Shown: positions 47,204 to 56,743, counted from the first letter of the stretch. The stretch is 64,000 nucleotides of DNA from an uncultured bacterium (GCA_938018055.1 CALIKL010000011.1:1-64000), one strand, 5' to 3'. Notes: generated by a model not told the origin, from the letters alone. Program-made: numbers and translations.

Positions 47204-48490
47204 TTATCCCGTGGCACCCACGCGATCCGCTCCGAAGTAGCGTTGCAACGCCTCAGGAAGGAGGATTGACCCATCAGCCTGCTGATGATTCTCCAATAAT
47301 GCGGCAACGATTCGAGGTAATGCGAGTCCACTGCCATTCAGTGTGTGAATGATGCGTGGCTTCTTCTCGCCCTCGGCCCGGTACCGGATCATCATGCGCC
47401 GAGCCTGAAACGACTCGAAATTTGATATCGAGGAAACCTCCAGCCAAAGCTTCTGTGCGGCACTCCACACTTCGAGATCGTATTTCTTTGCTTGCGTGAA
47501 TCCCATATCGCCGGTGCACATAAGGAGGCGTCGGTAGGGGAGTTCCAGCTTTTGAAGCAACTGTTCGGCGTGCTCTCTCAGCTGTTCCAAGGCGTCATAG
47601 CTGTCTTCAGGCCGAACAAAGTGGACCAATTCAACCTTGTCAAATTGGTGGAGTCGGTTCAAGCCTCGAACGTCTTTACCATAGGAACCAGCTTCCCGCC
47701 TGAAACACGGCGTGTATCCGCAATAACGTATGGGGAGTGCGTCCTCCGCGAAAATCTCATCGCGGTGAAGATTCGTGAGCGGTACTTCGGCCGTCGGGAT
47801 CATATACAGACCATCCCGTTGCGCTTCGTACATCAAGTCCTCTTTGTCAGGAAGCTGTCCTGTACCCCTCGCAGAGTCCTCATTCACCACCAGCGGGGCT
47901 TGGATTTCCATGTAGCCAGCAGCTACTGCTTCGTCGAGGAAAAAATTGATTAGGGCACGTTGCAGTTTGGCCCCTTCGTTGGTGTAGAAGGGGAAACCAG
48001 CACCGGTGACTTTGGAGCCTCGATCGAAATCGGCCATACTGTGATGATCAAGAATCTCCCAATGGGGGATCGCTTCGAAGTCAAACGAAGGGAACGTTCC
48101 CCACTCGAACGCTATCTCATTTTCCTCAGGCGTGCGGCCAACGGGGACCGATTCATGCGGCACGTTGGGAATCTCAAGAAGCAACGCCTCAACACGTTCC
48201 TGCGCTTGTTTCTGCGTGTCTTCGAGATCCTTCAAACGCTCTTTCAGCTTGGAGCTTTTGGCAATCGCTTCCTGCGCCTCGTCCTTGCGCCCCTCTTTCA
48301 TCAGCGCGCCGATGGCCTTTGCCGCAGCATTGGATTCGGTCTGGGTCTCCTGCGTAGCTGAAATGAGGGAACGGCGCTCCTCATCGGCGCGCAGCAGTTC
48401 GTCAACGAGCGCGCCGTCGCCGATACCTTTATTGACCATGGCGGTCTTGACGCAATCTGCGTTGTCTCGAATGAATTGGAGATCCAGCAT
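47204..48490 (-). CDS. serS: Seryl-tRNA synthetase
   Basis: SerS charges tRNA-Ser. The 428-residue protein starts at ATG 48490 with MLDLQFIRDN, followed by the N-terminal antiparallel coiled-coil arm (about 30-110) that contacts the tRNA long variable arm. The class II catalytic core follows: the TAEVPLTNLH block, motif 2 with FRREAGSYGKDVRG, and motif 3 with GSGLALPRIVAALLENHQ. The upstream part of the frame to 48577 is unconserved. I see no tRNA-sensing leader. It converges on the acyl-CoA dehydrogenase with a shared terminator. Confidence 0.96.
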   Translation of the reverse strand: MLDLQFIRDNADCVKTAMVNKGIGDGALVDELLRADEERRSLISATQETQTESNAAAKAIGALMKEGRKDEAQEAIAKSSKLKERLKDLEDTQKQAQERVEALLLEIPNVPHESVPVGRTPEENEIAFEWGTFPSFDFEAIPHWEILDHHSMADFDRGSKVTGAGFPFYTNEGAKLQRALINFFLDEAVAAGYMEIQAPLVVNEDSARGTGQLPDKEDLMYEAQRDGLYMIPTAEVPLTNLHRDEIFAEDALPIRYCGYTPCFRREAGSYGKDVRGLNRLHQFDKVELVHFVRPEDSYDALEQLREHAEQLLQKLELPYRRLLMCTGDMGFTQAKKYDLEVWSAAQKLWLEVSSISNFESFQARRMMIRYRAEGEKKPRIIHTLNGSGLALPRIVAALLENHQQADGSILLPEALQRYFGADRVGATG

Positions 48491-48560
48491 GAAAGTCGGT
48501 AGATGATCTAAGCAGAAAAACGCTCGTGAAAGGTACGGCGCCGAGAAGCGACGGGATTCG

Positions 48561-48579
48561 AAAAATGGGTGATTCACCC
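48561..48579 (-). terminator. Weak terminator-like hairpin after rmlD-like gene
   Basis: On the minus strand GGGTG-AAT-CACCC is followed by ATTTTT. The five-base stem is short, so it may only slow the polymerase between the reductase gene (stop at 48606) and serS. Confidence 0.35.
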
Positions 48580-48605
48580 TGCTAAGCGGTGCTCGATTGA
48601 AACGG

Positions 48606-49538
48606 TCAGCGTGGAGGGGATGAGCTCGAGCGGGAAGGCTCGATTCCCAACGTTTGTCGGATGGCCTCCGCCAGTGTATGCGGCTTGAATCCTACTTCTG
48701 TCTCTGCCTTGAGAATTATGAACCCAGTTTTCTCAGGCCGCTGAGCCGGTTGGGAGAAGGTCGTCCTATCTGCTTCTCCAATAAGGGCGGCGTCCAATCC
48801 AGCAACTTCTGCGACACAATGGGCAAATTGATTCACGCTGAGAAATTCCCGACCGGATACATGAAATACACCACTTTTGCGGTATCGGACAATACGCTCG
48901 ATACCATCTGCAAGATCTGATACCCAGGTCGGTGTTCGCCACTGGTCCGTCACTACGCGAATAGGCTCTCCGGCGGCCAGTTTATCTCGTACCCACGTCA
49001 CAAAGTTCGACCGCGCACCCTGCACTGGTGCGCCAAAAACAAGAACAGTCCTGACGATGGCCCAGGTATCCGTACCGGCCGCTCGAGCATGATTCTCTCC
49101 AGCCAGTTTGGAGCGGCCGTAATAGGAAACCGGATTTGGGCGGGCATCCTCTCGGTAGGGACCCTCCTCGCCATCAAAAACGAAGTCGGTCGAGATGTGG
49201 ACCAATCGGGTCCCATGCATTTTGCACAGATCCGCCAGAGATTCTACCGCTTCTGCATTCACCTTCCAGCACATCTCACGATCAGACTCGCAATCGTCGA
49301 CTTGTGTCATTGCGGCGCAGTTTATCACCACATTCGGTTCGAAGTCGTCAAATATGCGGCTCAGAGCTTCCTCATCCGTGATATCCAGACGAGTGTATCC
49401 ACACGATCCGCCCGTAAAGCGTGGCTCGGAATCCCTTCCAGTAGCCAACACATCATATTCCGGCATGCGGCCCATCTGTTGAACCAATTCCTGGCCCAGC
49501 ATGCCGTTTGCTCCGGTTATGAGAACGCGATTATACAC
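48606..49538 (-). CDS. rfbD: dTDP-4-dehydrorhamnose reductase-like SDR protein
   Basis: An extended SDR of the RmlD type, which makes dTDP-L-rhamnose for surface polysaccharide. Starting at GTG 49538 it has 310 residues and begins MYNRVLITGANGMLGQ with the NAD(P) loop at once. Motifs include NCAAMTQVDDCE, STDFVFDG and the catalytic YYGRSK near residue 135. The other rml genes (A, B, C) are not in the window, so the true substrate could be a related sugar nucleotide or a tRNA-wybutosine-type paralogue; RmlD remains the best label. A terminator separates it from the barrel gene upstream. Confidence 0.82.
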   Translation of the reverse strand: MYNRVLITGANGMLGQELVQQMGRMPEYDVLATGRDSEPRFTGGSCGYTRLDITDEEALSRIFDDFEPNVVINCAAMTQVDDCESDREMCWKVNAEAVESLADLCKMHGTRLVHISTDFVFDGEEGPYREDARPNPVSYYGRSKLAGENHARAAGTDTWAIVRTVLVFGAPVQGARSNFVTWVRDKLAAGEPIRVVTDQWRTPTWVSDLADGIERIVRYRKSGVFHVSGREFLSVNQFAHCVAEVAGLDAALIGEADRTTFSQPAQRPEKTGFIILKAETEVGFKPHTLAEAIRQTLGIEPSRSSSSPPR

Positions 49539-49594
49539 AGAGGGGCAGTGGCTGCAAGCTGATGGATGTGTACAACGGGGTAGAGTAGCACGCA

Positions 49595-49624
49595 AGAAAA
49601 ATGGCCGGACCTGAAAGGCCGGCC
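49595..49624 (-). terminator. Rho-independent terminator after the envelope cluster
   Basis: GGCCGG (49603-49608) with CCGGCC (49619-49624), plus CCT/AGG after a one-base bulge, forms a stem around GAA; on the minus strand it is followed by TTTTTCTT. It ends the cluster whose last gene stops at 49659. Confidence 0.78.
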
Positions 49625-49658
49625 GGCAGCGGCTAACGAAACAATGGCAAGAGCGGTT

Positions 49659-50162
49659 TCAGAGCCGGAATCGCAGTCCGATCGCGGCACTGTATCCGCC
49701 GTGCCGCTCCGGCGTGAGGAGTAGCCGAGGCATGAGCTGCAACAATACTTCGTATGGCCCCTTCACGAAGTAGGCGCCCATCATGCCAGATAGCCCCCAG
49801 CGAAGTGAGCCGTCTTCCAGCTCAGTGATCAGGCCGGGACCCAAATACAGCGTCATGGGAGCATCTGGAAACGTCCGTTCTTTCAGGCTATGACCCGCAA
49901 TCTGGACAAATCCCTCGGCATTTAATGACAAATGCAGGTCTGTACTACGCCCTGGAGCCTCAGGAACGGCCTCGCGAAACAACGCCTTGAAGCTCAGCCC
50001 GCTCGTGGGACCTGCCAGTAGTCCGATGCTGAATTGAGGCCCCTGCGTTCTTACCGCATCTCCTTGCGTCGGGGCCGGTCCATCTTGTCCTGTAGACTGG
50101 GCACAAAGCGTCCTCGTCTGATGCACCGTGATGAATAGAAGCAAACCAAGCAACACCCGCAT
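49659..50162 (-). CDS. Exported outer-membrane beta-barrel-like protein
   Basis: No named family is recognised. From ATG 50162 the protein has 167 residues with a signal peptide (MRVLLGLLLFITVHQTRTLCAQ) and then alternating strands typical of small barrels: QFSIGLLAGPTSGLSFKALF, MTLYLGPGLITEL, LRWGLSGMMGAYFVKG, YEVLLQLMPRLLLTPE, and a final YSAAIGLRFRL whose aromatic-rich end suits BAM recognition. An in-frame ATG at 50201 would overlap the thioesterase. It is the last gene of a tightly spaced cluster with the thioesterase, the AsnB-like protein and a TPR protein. Confidence 0.75.
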   Translation of the reverse strand: MRVLLGLLLFITVHQTRTLCAQSTGQDGPAPTQGDAVRTQGPQFSIGLLAGPTSGLSFKALFREAVPEAPGRSTDLHLSLNAEGFVQIAGHSLKERTFPDAPMTLYLGPGLITELEDGSLRWGLSGMMGAYFVKGPYEVLLQLMPRLLLTPERHGGYSAAIGLRFRL

Positions 50163-50190
50163 AAACGTCTCCGCCGAAGAGCCCGGCACG

Positions 50191-50730
50191 TCAACGCTCA
50201 TGTCGATTGGAGCCGATATACTCCTGAAGATTCTGGATGTCTTTGTCGTCCAATCTGCCGGCCGTGAAGAGACGCAATTGCCGTCGCCGCCCCGCGGATT
50301 CAAACGCCTCTTTCTCTTTGTCCGTCGAAGCACGTGTGGTCGGTACCGGAGTCGGTTTTCCGTCGGGTCCAACGGCTACAAACGTGAAAAACGCACGATT
50401 GGCAATACGACGCGACCCAGTTCTCGGATTCTCCGCTTCCACGCTGATTTCGACTTCCATGGACGTTCGAAATGCCCGGTTGACCCAGCTCGTCAGGATT
50501 ACGATTTCGGATTGGAGAATGGGAGAGTGGAATTCCACGGTGTCCACAGAAGCCGTGACAGAGACGGTCCCGGCATGACGCTGGGCTGAAATCGCCGCAC
50601 ACACGTCCATCCAGTGCAGTAATCGTCCTCCCATCAGATTACCCAGCCCATTGGTGTCGTTGGGGAGGACCAGCTCACTCATGATCGTGTGCGAGTCAGC
50701 CGGCGATTTTCCGGGAAGGTCAGTGCTCAC
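50191..50730 (-). CDS. Acyl-CoA thioesterase, hotdog fold
   Basis: The 179-residue protein has the single hotdog pattern of YciA/ACOT-type thioesterases: HTIMSELVLPNDTNGLGNLMGGRLLHWMD at the start, VTASVDTVEFHSPI in the core, and AFFTFVAVGPDGKP. The Asn-Asp-Thr-Asn and GGRLLHWMD block is the active-site signature. It hydrolyses acyl-CoA to free acid and CoA; chain preference cannot be read. The GTG start at 50730 overlaps the stop of the upstream AsnB-like gene (GTGA), so the two are coupled. Confidence 0.9.
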   Translation of the reverse strand: MSTDLPGKSPADSHTIMSELVLPNDTNGLGNLMGGRLLHWMDVCAAISAQRHAGTVSVTASVDTVEFHSPILQSEIVILTSWVNRAFRTSMEVEISVEAENPRTGSRRIANRAFFTFVAVGPDGKPTPVPTTRASTDKEKEAFESAGRRRQLRLFTAGRLDDKDIQNLQEYIGSNRHER

Positions 50731-52010
50731 GTTTTCTGCTTCTTTTTCTTGGCGGCGGGGAAGAGGATGTTGTTTAGGATAAGGCGGTATCCAGGAGAAT
50801 GCTTGTGAAGGCTCAGGTCGGTTGCTTCCTCCCCAACAAAGTGCTGATAATCCTCGGGGTCATGTCCTCCGTAGAAGGTAAATGTTCCTTCACCGAAGGT
50901 GCCATGTAGATAGCGCACCTCGTTTCGACCCGGTGCCTCGGCGAGGATGACCACATTCGGCTTGATGAGATGCTTTCGGAAGTTGGTTGTTTGCCCAATG
51001 AAGCCCTTGACGGTGGCCACATGATTCTGAGTCAGCATGGTTGGTACTTGATCGTACTTGGCACTGAATTCGAACAACGTGAAATAGTCCACGGCCGGGT
51101 TGCGCAAAGGCTGAGGCGGAGGCCCGGAATCAATGTCCGAATACTCGTACTCTCGGGCATTGAACACAGGGCGGAACTCGTGAAAGGCGAATGTGCGGGT
51201 AAAATCCAATTGGGATAGCGCATCGGGATCGATGGGATCTCCGTCATATTCCGGTGGAACGATGTCTGTTTGATGCGCAGCGAGGGCGAGGTCGAACGTG
51301 TCAGTTCCTGAGCACATGGCAAATAGGAAGCCGCCTCCGCCTACATAATCCCGGATGCGTTCAACAACGGCCAGCTTCAAATCGCTGACTTTCCGAAAAC
51401 CGTGACGTCTTGCGGCCATTTCTGCCTGGCGCTGTTGTTCGATGTACCAGGGGGTCGAACGGTAATTGAAGAATTTCCCGAACTGTCCGGTAAAATCCTC
51501 ATGGTGCAAATGCAACCAGTCATATTCATCCAACGCGCCCTCCATGACATCATCATCGTAGATCATGTCATAAGGGACCTCAGCATAGGTCAGTGCCAGG
51601 AGTACGGCGTCATCCCACGGCAGCGTTTGCTCCGGCGCGTATACAGCGATGCGCGGTGGCTTTTCCAGACGAACCAGCGCCGTATTGGCAGCGTCGGACT
51701 CTACCTCACTTATGATCGCTGCTGTTTGCGAGCCACTGACCACCTCATAGGTCACGCCGCGCACGCGTAATTCCGCCTCAATTTCCGCTTCGCGCATCAT
51801 GAGGAAAGATCCGCCTCGGAAATTCAGCAACCAGTCTACTTCGACTTCCCGCTCCAAAGCCCAAAAGGTGACACCGTATGCCTTCAAATGGTCTGATTGC
51901 GCATCATCCATAGGGATCAGGATGTCCTGCGCCATCAGCGGAGGGGCAAGGAAGAGGGCCAAAAGGCCCCAGGCTGCCAGAAGCGGTCGGGTGAGCCGAG
52001 GCATCAGCAT
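50727..52010 (-). CDS. Exported conserved protein often auto-labelled asparagine synthetase B
   Basis: I recall Bacteroidota homologues labelled asparagine synthetase B, but no glutamine-hydrolysing N-terminal Cys or PP-loop domain is visible, so the label is probably wrong. The 427-residue protein has a signal peptide (PRLTRPLLAAWGLLALFLAPPLMAQ) and then ILIPMDDAQSDHLKAYG, EVDWLLNFRGGSFLM, an alpha/beta region with IRDYVGGGGFLFAMCSGTDTFD that looks like a nucleophile elbow around the Cys, then FYGGHDPEDYQHFVG. The fold may be a glutamine-amidotransferase-like or flavodoxin-like one. It is exported, so amidotransfer in the cytosol is unlikely. It is followed directly by the thioesterase. Confidence 0.75.
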   Translation of the reverse strand: MLMPRLTRPLLAAWGLLALFLAPPLMAQDILIPMDDAQSDHLKAYGVTFWALEREVEVDWLLNFRGGSFLMMREAEIEAELRVRGVTYEVVSGSQTAAIISEVESDAANTALVRLEKPPRIAVYAPEQTLPWDDAVLLALTYAEVPYDMIYDDDVMEGALDEYDWLHLHHEDFTGQFGKFFNYRSTPWYIEQQRQAEMAARRHGFRKVSDLKLAVVERIRDYVGGGGFLFAMCSGTDTFDLALAAHQTDIVPPEYDGDPIDPDALSQLDFTRTFAFHEFRPVFNAREYEYSDIDSGPPPQPLRNPAVDYFTLFEFSAKYDQVPTMLTQNHVATVKGFIGQTTNFRKHLIKPNVVILAEAPGRNEVRYLHGTFGEGTFTFYGGHDPEDYQHFVGEEATDLSLHKHSPGYRLILNNILFPAAKKKKQKT

Positions 52011-52081
52011 GCGATTTCCTTCAGTTGATCGAGATAGTGAGCGTGGGTCAATCATTGGGCCAAGAGGCACTCATTGGAAGG

Positions 52082-53953
52082 CTATACTCCGTCGCCGCGT
52101 AACAGTCGAATGGCTTCTCGCACCTGCGGGATGAGCAGTGAGCCGGGATATCCCAGAAGAATGCGTTGATACGTGTCCAGCGCCTCATCATGGGATACAA
52201 ATCGGGCTTGCAGGGAAGCAGCTTGAACCATGCTACGCGCTCCCAAAAAGCTGGTGGGATGCATCAGAGGTACCTCCAAGTACGTTTGAATGGCTGCTTC
52301 AACGTCGCCGGTCCGGGCGAGTAAATCAGCCTTCTGCATCAGCATGTCATCTGCCAATGAATGCTGGCCGAACGCTTCCATCAAGTCGTCAAGCTGATGC
52401 AGGGCAGCATCGTACTCCCGTTGCCTAGTCAACAACTGGATACGGGCAAAGCGCCGCAGTGGCGTGTTGAGAGAGTCAGGCCCCATGCTTTCGATCAGCA
52501 TCACCTTCATGGTAATGGCATCGTTGGCCGTGTCAGTGGACGTGTTTTCCTGCATGGCACGGGTAAAGCTGTCGGCTGCTTCAAAATCTCCCTGATAAAA
52601 GTGAAGCTGGGCTAATTCGTATCTCGCCAAATCTGCCAAGTCCCCGGTACGAAGGCGAGTCAGAAGTCGGGAAAACTGAATCCGAGCATCCTCCAGTCTG
52701 TTTTGGGTGACAGCCAACCTCCCCAAATCGTAAGCCGCCTGGTCTGCTGCCTCGGTCTGGGGATAGCGCGCAACCACTTCCGTGAGTACTTTTTCTGCTG
52801 CCGTCAGGTCGAAAAAGACATCTTGTTGAAGCGATCCGATACGCCTTAGAACGTCCGGAAACTGGGCATGCTGGGGGTATTCGATCAGGAAGCGCTGGTA
52901 GGTCTCGAGCGCCTCATCCCAATGATTCCTCTCTTGCCGCGTACCAGCGATGTCAAATACCTGTTCTCCGAGTGTCTCAGCCCATTTCTCCTGCATCATC
53001 GCCAGACCCCGCATGGCCTCAGGAGCCGAAGCACTTTCCGGGTAGCGCGCGAGCACCTCATCAAATGCTTCGAGCGCAACGTCATAAGCACCTCCATCGG
53101 CAGCGATGAGGCCAAAACTGAACAGAACCCGGCCTTCCTCCCGGTCAAGGCGATCAATACCTCGATAAACCTCCAGTGCTTCCCTGTATTCATCACCTTC
53201 CACCAGCAGCCAGGCGAGTAATTCTCGATAGGATCGGTTCAGAGGTTCATCCGCGACACCGTTCTCCGCTATCTCAATACTTTCGCTTATCGACTCAGGC
53301 GAATTCAGAAAACCACCAAGCTGGGTTTTCACGTAGTTGAGCTGGTTCTGATTGAGTGCAAGAAGCTCCAGATACTTCTCGACCGCCTTTCCGTGCTGCG
53401 ACGTAAGATTGTACAACTGGGCCAGGTCTGTCTGGAATAGCGTCTGGTTGTCGATGGCTTTTCGTCCATCTTCCAAGACCTCAATGGCGTAGTCGAACAA
53501 GCGCAGTTGAACCAGACTTCTGTAGACGAGGAAGTAGACGCTGGGAGAGCCGGGGTTCGTTTCGATAGCTCGCTGCCATTGGATTCTGGCACTGGCTTCA
53601 TCTCCCTTGAGGAACAGCAACCGGGCCTTCTCTGTGTAGAATGACGTTGGAGCCGATTCAGACGCGATCTTTTCATCGACGAGGGCGATCGCTGCGTCGT
53701 AGCGTTTTACGTTTTCGTAGGCTTCCCGCAGCCGCTCGTAAAAAACGTGCGTGCCGGGACTTTCTGCATACAGGTCCTCCAGCATACCAATCGCCCGCTC
53801 ATATTGTGCAGCCCGAAGAAAGGATTCCGCCAACTGGAATCGACCTACCTGGGACTCTTCCACATTTTGCGCTGCCGCTCTTTGGCCTCCCAAAACGAGC
53901 AAGAGCAGCCCTAAAAGCAGATGGGCGCGTAATGATGGAAATGCAATCGTCAC
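52082..53953 (-). CDS. Exported tetratricopeptide-repeat protein
   Basis: A 623-residue periplasmic or envelope protein starting at GTG 53953 with a signal peptide (AFPSLRAHLLLGLLLLVLGGQRAAAQ). Nearly all the rest is TPR-like helical hairpins, for example LAESFLRAAQYERAIGMLED, WQRAIETNPGSPSVYFLVYR, LEAYR-type repeats and FERA-like YPQTEAADQAAYDLGRLAV. The frame runs further upstream to 54082, but that part lacks a signal. It lies 71 bases upstream of the AsnB-like gene and divergent from dxr. Its close pairing with the AsnB-like gene suggests a shared envelope job, and the TPRs should bind a partner protein. Confidence 0.85.
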   Translation of the reverse strand: MTIAFPSLRAHLLLGLLLLVLGGQRAAAQNVEESQVGRFQLAESFLRAAQYERAIGMLEDLYAESPGTHVFYERLREAYENVKRYDAAIALVDEKIASESAPTSFYTEKARLLFLKGDEASARIQWQRAIETNPGSPSVYFLVYRSLVQLRLFDYAIEVLEDGRKAIDNQTLFQTDLAQLYNLTSQHGKAVEKYLELLALNQNQLNYVKTQLGGFLNSPESISESIEIAENGVADEPLNRSYRELLAWLLVEGDEYREALEVYRGIDRLDREEGRVLFSFGLIAADGGAYDVALEAFDEVLARYPESASAPEAMRGLAMMQEKWAETLGEQVFDIAGTRQERNHWDEALETYQRFLIEYPQHAQFPDVLRRIGSLQQDVFFDLTAAEKVLTEVVARYPQTEAADQAAYDLGRLAVTQNRLEDARIQFSRLLTRLRTGDLADLARYELAQLHFYQGDFEAADSFTRAMQENTSTDTANDAITMKVMLIESMGPDSLNTPLRRFARIQLLTRQREYDAALHQLDDLMEAFGQHSLADDMLMQKADLLARTGDVEAAIQTYLEVPLMHPTSFLGARSMVQAASLQARFVSHDEALDTYQRILLGYPGSLLIPQVREAIRLLRGDGV

Positions 53954-54088
53954 AGCGTAGCGTCGATGAGTTTCAGTGAGGTTTTCTCCAGCGGGCCGGG
54001 CTCGAGGCGCTTTAATATCGCGGCCAAGGCCCGTATGTTTCGTAGCTCTCACCATTCTGCCTCGTACCCGCAGTCGTCTCATCCGCTC

Positions 54089-55246
54089 ATGGATTCCATC
54101 ACTCTCCCGATCAATCTGATCATTCTGGGGTCAACCGGATCGATCGGGACGCAGACACTGGAAATCGCGCGGGCCCACCCCGAAAAGATTCGCATCAGGG
54201 GCTTGGCAGCGGGATCAAATGCTGAGCTGCTTGCTCGACAGGTTGCCGAATTCAACCCAGATGTTGTGGCGCTGGCCAGTGTCGAAGCGGCCGATCGCCT
54301 TGCCGGGATGGTTTCTTGCAGGGTCCTTCGTGGTGTAGAAGGCGTTATGGAAGTTGCTGGCCACGAACCTGGCGACTGCGTTGTGACCGCCATGGTGGGA
54401 GCAGCAGGTCTGATGCCAACCATAGCGGCTATTGAACAGGGAAGAAGGATTGCGCTGGCCAACAAAGAAACGATGGTGGTTGCCGGCGACTTGATCAATG
54501 CGCTGGCGCGAAAGCACGGCGTAGATATCCTCCCGGTTGACAGCGAACATTCTGCCATCTATCAGTGCCTGGTGGGGGAGCCCCGCTCAGCGATTCGCAA
54601 ACTCGTGCTTACAGCGTCGGGTGGTCCATTCCGAAATCGTCCGCTCTCCTCATTTGACAGTATTACGCTGGAGGAAGCACTGGCCCATCCGAATTGGGAC
54701 ATGGGTCCCAAAATCACGATTGATTCTGCCACCATGATGAACAAGGGACTCGAAGTGATCGAGGCTCGGTGGTTATTCGATATTCCAGCTGAACGCATTG
54801 ACGTCACTATTCATCCGCAGTCCATCCTTCATTCGATGGTTGAATTCACCGACGGATCGACCAAGGCGCAGTTGGGCCCACCAGATATGAAAGTCCCCAT
54901 TCAATATGCACTCTCGGCTCCTGAACGCTGGCCATCGGATTTTCCTGTATTGAATTGGGCCTCCTCTCACGCGTTGTCATTTGACGAACCGGATCCGTTG
55001 CGCTACCCGTGTTTGGCACTGGCATTCGAGGCTCTTCGAATGGGGGATGGCGCCGCAACGGTACTGAATGCAGCAAATGAGGTCGCAGTAGGACTGTTTC
55101 TCGAGCGTAGGATTGCATTCGCCGACATTCCCCGGATGATCGAAGGAGCATTGACCGCAGTTTCTTCCAAGGGTGCCCATACGCTGGAGGCGCGCGTTGA
55201 TCTGGACCGCGAGGCCCGCCAATGGGTGGCTGAATCTGTTCGTTGA
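54089..55246 (+). CDS. dxr: 1-deoxy-D-xylulose-5-phosphate reductoisomerase
   Basis: DXR converts DXP to 2-C-methylerythritol 4-phosphate with NADPH, the committed step of the MEP isoprenoid route. The 385-residue protein starts MDSITLPINLIILGSTGSIG with the NADPH loop, then NKETMVVAGDLI, LPVDSEHSAIYQCL with metal ligands, ASGGPFR, and PNWDMGPKITIDSATMMNKGLE. ATG 54089 fits family starts; the frame extends upstream to 53966. It begins an envelope-biogenesis run with rseP and uppS, which will use its isoprenoid product. Confidence 0.96.
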   Translation: MDSITLPINLIILGSTGSIGTQTLEIARAHPEKIRIRGLAAGSNAELLARQVAEFNPDVVALASVEAADRLAGMVSCRVLRGVEGVMEVAGHEPGDCVVTAMVGAAGLMPTIAAIEQGRRIALANKETMVVAGDLINALARKHGVDILPVDSEHSAIYQCLVGEPRSAIRKLVLTASGGPFRNRPLSSFDSITLEEALAHPNWDMGPKITIDSATMMNKGLEVIEARWLFDIPAERIDVTIHPQSILHSMVEFTDGSTKAQLGPPDMKVPIQYALSAPERWPSDFPVLNWASSHALSFDEPDPLRYPCLALAFEALRMGDGAATVLNAANEVAVGLFLERRIAFADIPRMIEGALTAVSSKGAHTLEARVDLDREARQWVAESVR

Positions 55247-55265
55247 GAATCCTTACGTAGGATTC
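55247..55265 (+). other. Stem-loop immediately after the dxr stop codon
   Basis: GAATCCT and AGGATTC form a perfect 7-base stem around TACGT, starting on the base after the dxr stop. There is no T tract, so it is not a standard terminator; it may protect the mRNA end or modulate the rseP gene 93 bases on. Confidence 0.35.
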
Positions 55266-55357
55266 GTTTGCAGGAGGAACTACCCGGTGCAACGGGGAAT
55301 TACACCCGACTCGAAGATGCAGACGTATAGACTTTTATTTACTCATCCACGCGCTTC

Positions 55358-56743
55358 ATGGACGCGATTCTAAATTTTCTACCCTACATCGGTTGGGTAC
55401 TGCTGGCCATCATGATCCTGGTGTTCGTACACGAGCTGGGTCACTTCCTGTTTGCCAAGCTGTTCAAGATGCGCGTCGACAAGTTTTCGGTGGGTTTTCC
55501 ACCGAAAGTGATCGGCTTCAAGGCTGGTCCGACCGAATATGTGCTTGGCGCTACACCGTTGGGAGGCTACGTCAAAATTGCCGGAATGGTTGACGAGAGC
55601 ATGGATACGGAGGAGCTTGGTGAAGAGCCTCAGCCGTGGGAGTTTCGGTCCAAGCCGGTCTGGCAGCGGATTCTGGTGATCACAGGAGGTGTCTTTTTCA
55701 ACCTCGTTCTGGCTGCCATCATTTTTATCGGTCTGAAAGCCACGTACGGGGAGGTATACGACCCCGCCGTGGGCGCCATCATAATTGAAGAGTCCTCCGT
55801 TGCAGCTGATATGGGTCTCCAAACCGGCGATATCATTGCTGCAGTCAACGGGAAGCCGGTAGATGTCCTTGAGGGACTCAGCGGCATGGAAGAGCTTTTG
55901 CTTGCTGATCCGCTGATCATCGACGTGGAGCGCGACGGGGAGCCGATTCGGCTCGAAGGGCCTCGAGATATCATGACCCGGCTGAATCAGAGCGGTGGCA
56001 GTTTCGGGATTGATTTCGACCCGCCTATTGTGGGTTTGGTCAGTGACAACACTCCGGCATCAGGGGCCGGATTGCGTCCCGGGGACCACGTAGTCGGAAT
56101 TGGTGACAGTACCATCACGTTCTTCCAACAGATTACGCCTGCACTGCAGGCAGTAGAAGCAGACGCATTTGATTTGATGATTATGCGTCCGGATTCGATT
56201 GGTGCAGCTCCTGGCAGCATGGCTGTTCGACTTCCGGATTCTCTGCAGGTGGTGGGTGGCACGCTGTACCGCATTCCCATTGCCCGCGAAGCGGGTTCGG
56301 ATGCTCCATTCGTGCTTGGAATTCGCCAGTTCGTAAGGCTCAAAGACTATACATTCGTCGCGGCTGTTGGCAGCGGAGTGTCGGATACCTGGCTCAATAC
56401 GCGCATGGTCGCCTCAAGCCTGAAGAGGATTTTCGTAGGTCAGGACAGTTTTCGTCAGAATATCGGCGGCCCGGTCATGATCGCCAGGGTAACGCGCGAA
56501 GCTGCTGATATGGGCGCACCCTATTTCTGGAATATTGTAGCCATGCTGTCCATCACCTTGGCCATCATCAATATTCTTCCGATCCCTGCGCTTGATGGCG
56601 GTCACCTCGTTTTCCTTATTTATGAAGGCATTGTCCGCAAGGAGCCGTCATTGAAAATCCGGATGGCTTTGCAGCAGATCGGCATGGTGGTCCTGCTCGT
56701 GTTCATGGTGTTTGTGATTTTCAACGACATCCTCAAACTCTGA
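55358..56743 (+). CDS. rseP: RIP metalloprotease RseP (site-2 protease)
   Basis: An inner-membrane zinc protease that cuts anti-sigma factors and leftover signal peptides. The 461-residue protein has HELGH (HExxH) near residue 26 in the first membrane helix, two tandem PDZ domains at about 120-180 and 210-290, and the second zinc motif in NILPIPALDGGHL near residue 410. The last helix ends at the C-terminus. uppS starts 21 bases after its stop, and the order rseP-uppS-bamA-skp matches other bacteria. Confidence 0.95.
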   Translation: MDAILNFLPYIGWVLLAIMILVFVHELGHFLFAKLFKMRVDKFSVGFPPKVIGFKAGPTEYVLGATPLGGYVKIAGMVDESMDTEELGEEPQPWEFRSKPVWQRILVITGGVFFNLVLAAIIFIGLKATYGEVYDPAVGAIIIEESSVAADMGLQTGDIIAAVNGKPVDVLEGLSGMEELLLADPLIIDVERDGEPIRLEGPRDIMTRLNQSGGSFGIDFDPPIVGLVSDNTPASGAGLRPGDHVVGIGDSTITFFQQITPALQAVEADAFDLMIMRPDSIGAAPGSMAVRLPDSLQVVGGTLYRIPIAREAGSDAPFVLGIRQFVRLKDYTFVAAVGSGVSDTWLNTRMVASSLKRIFVGQDSFRQNIGGPVMIARVTREAADMGAPYFWNIVAMLSITLAIINILPIPALDGGHLVFLIYEGIVRKEPSLKIRMALQQIGMVVLLVFMVFVIFNDILKL

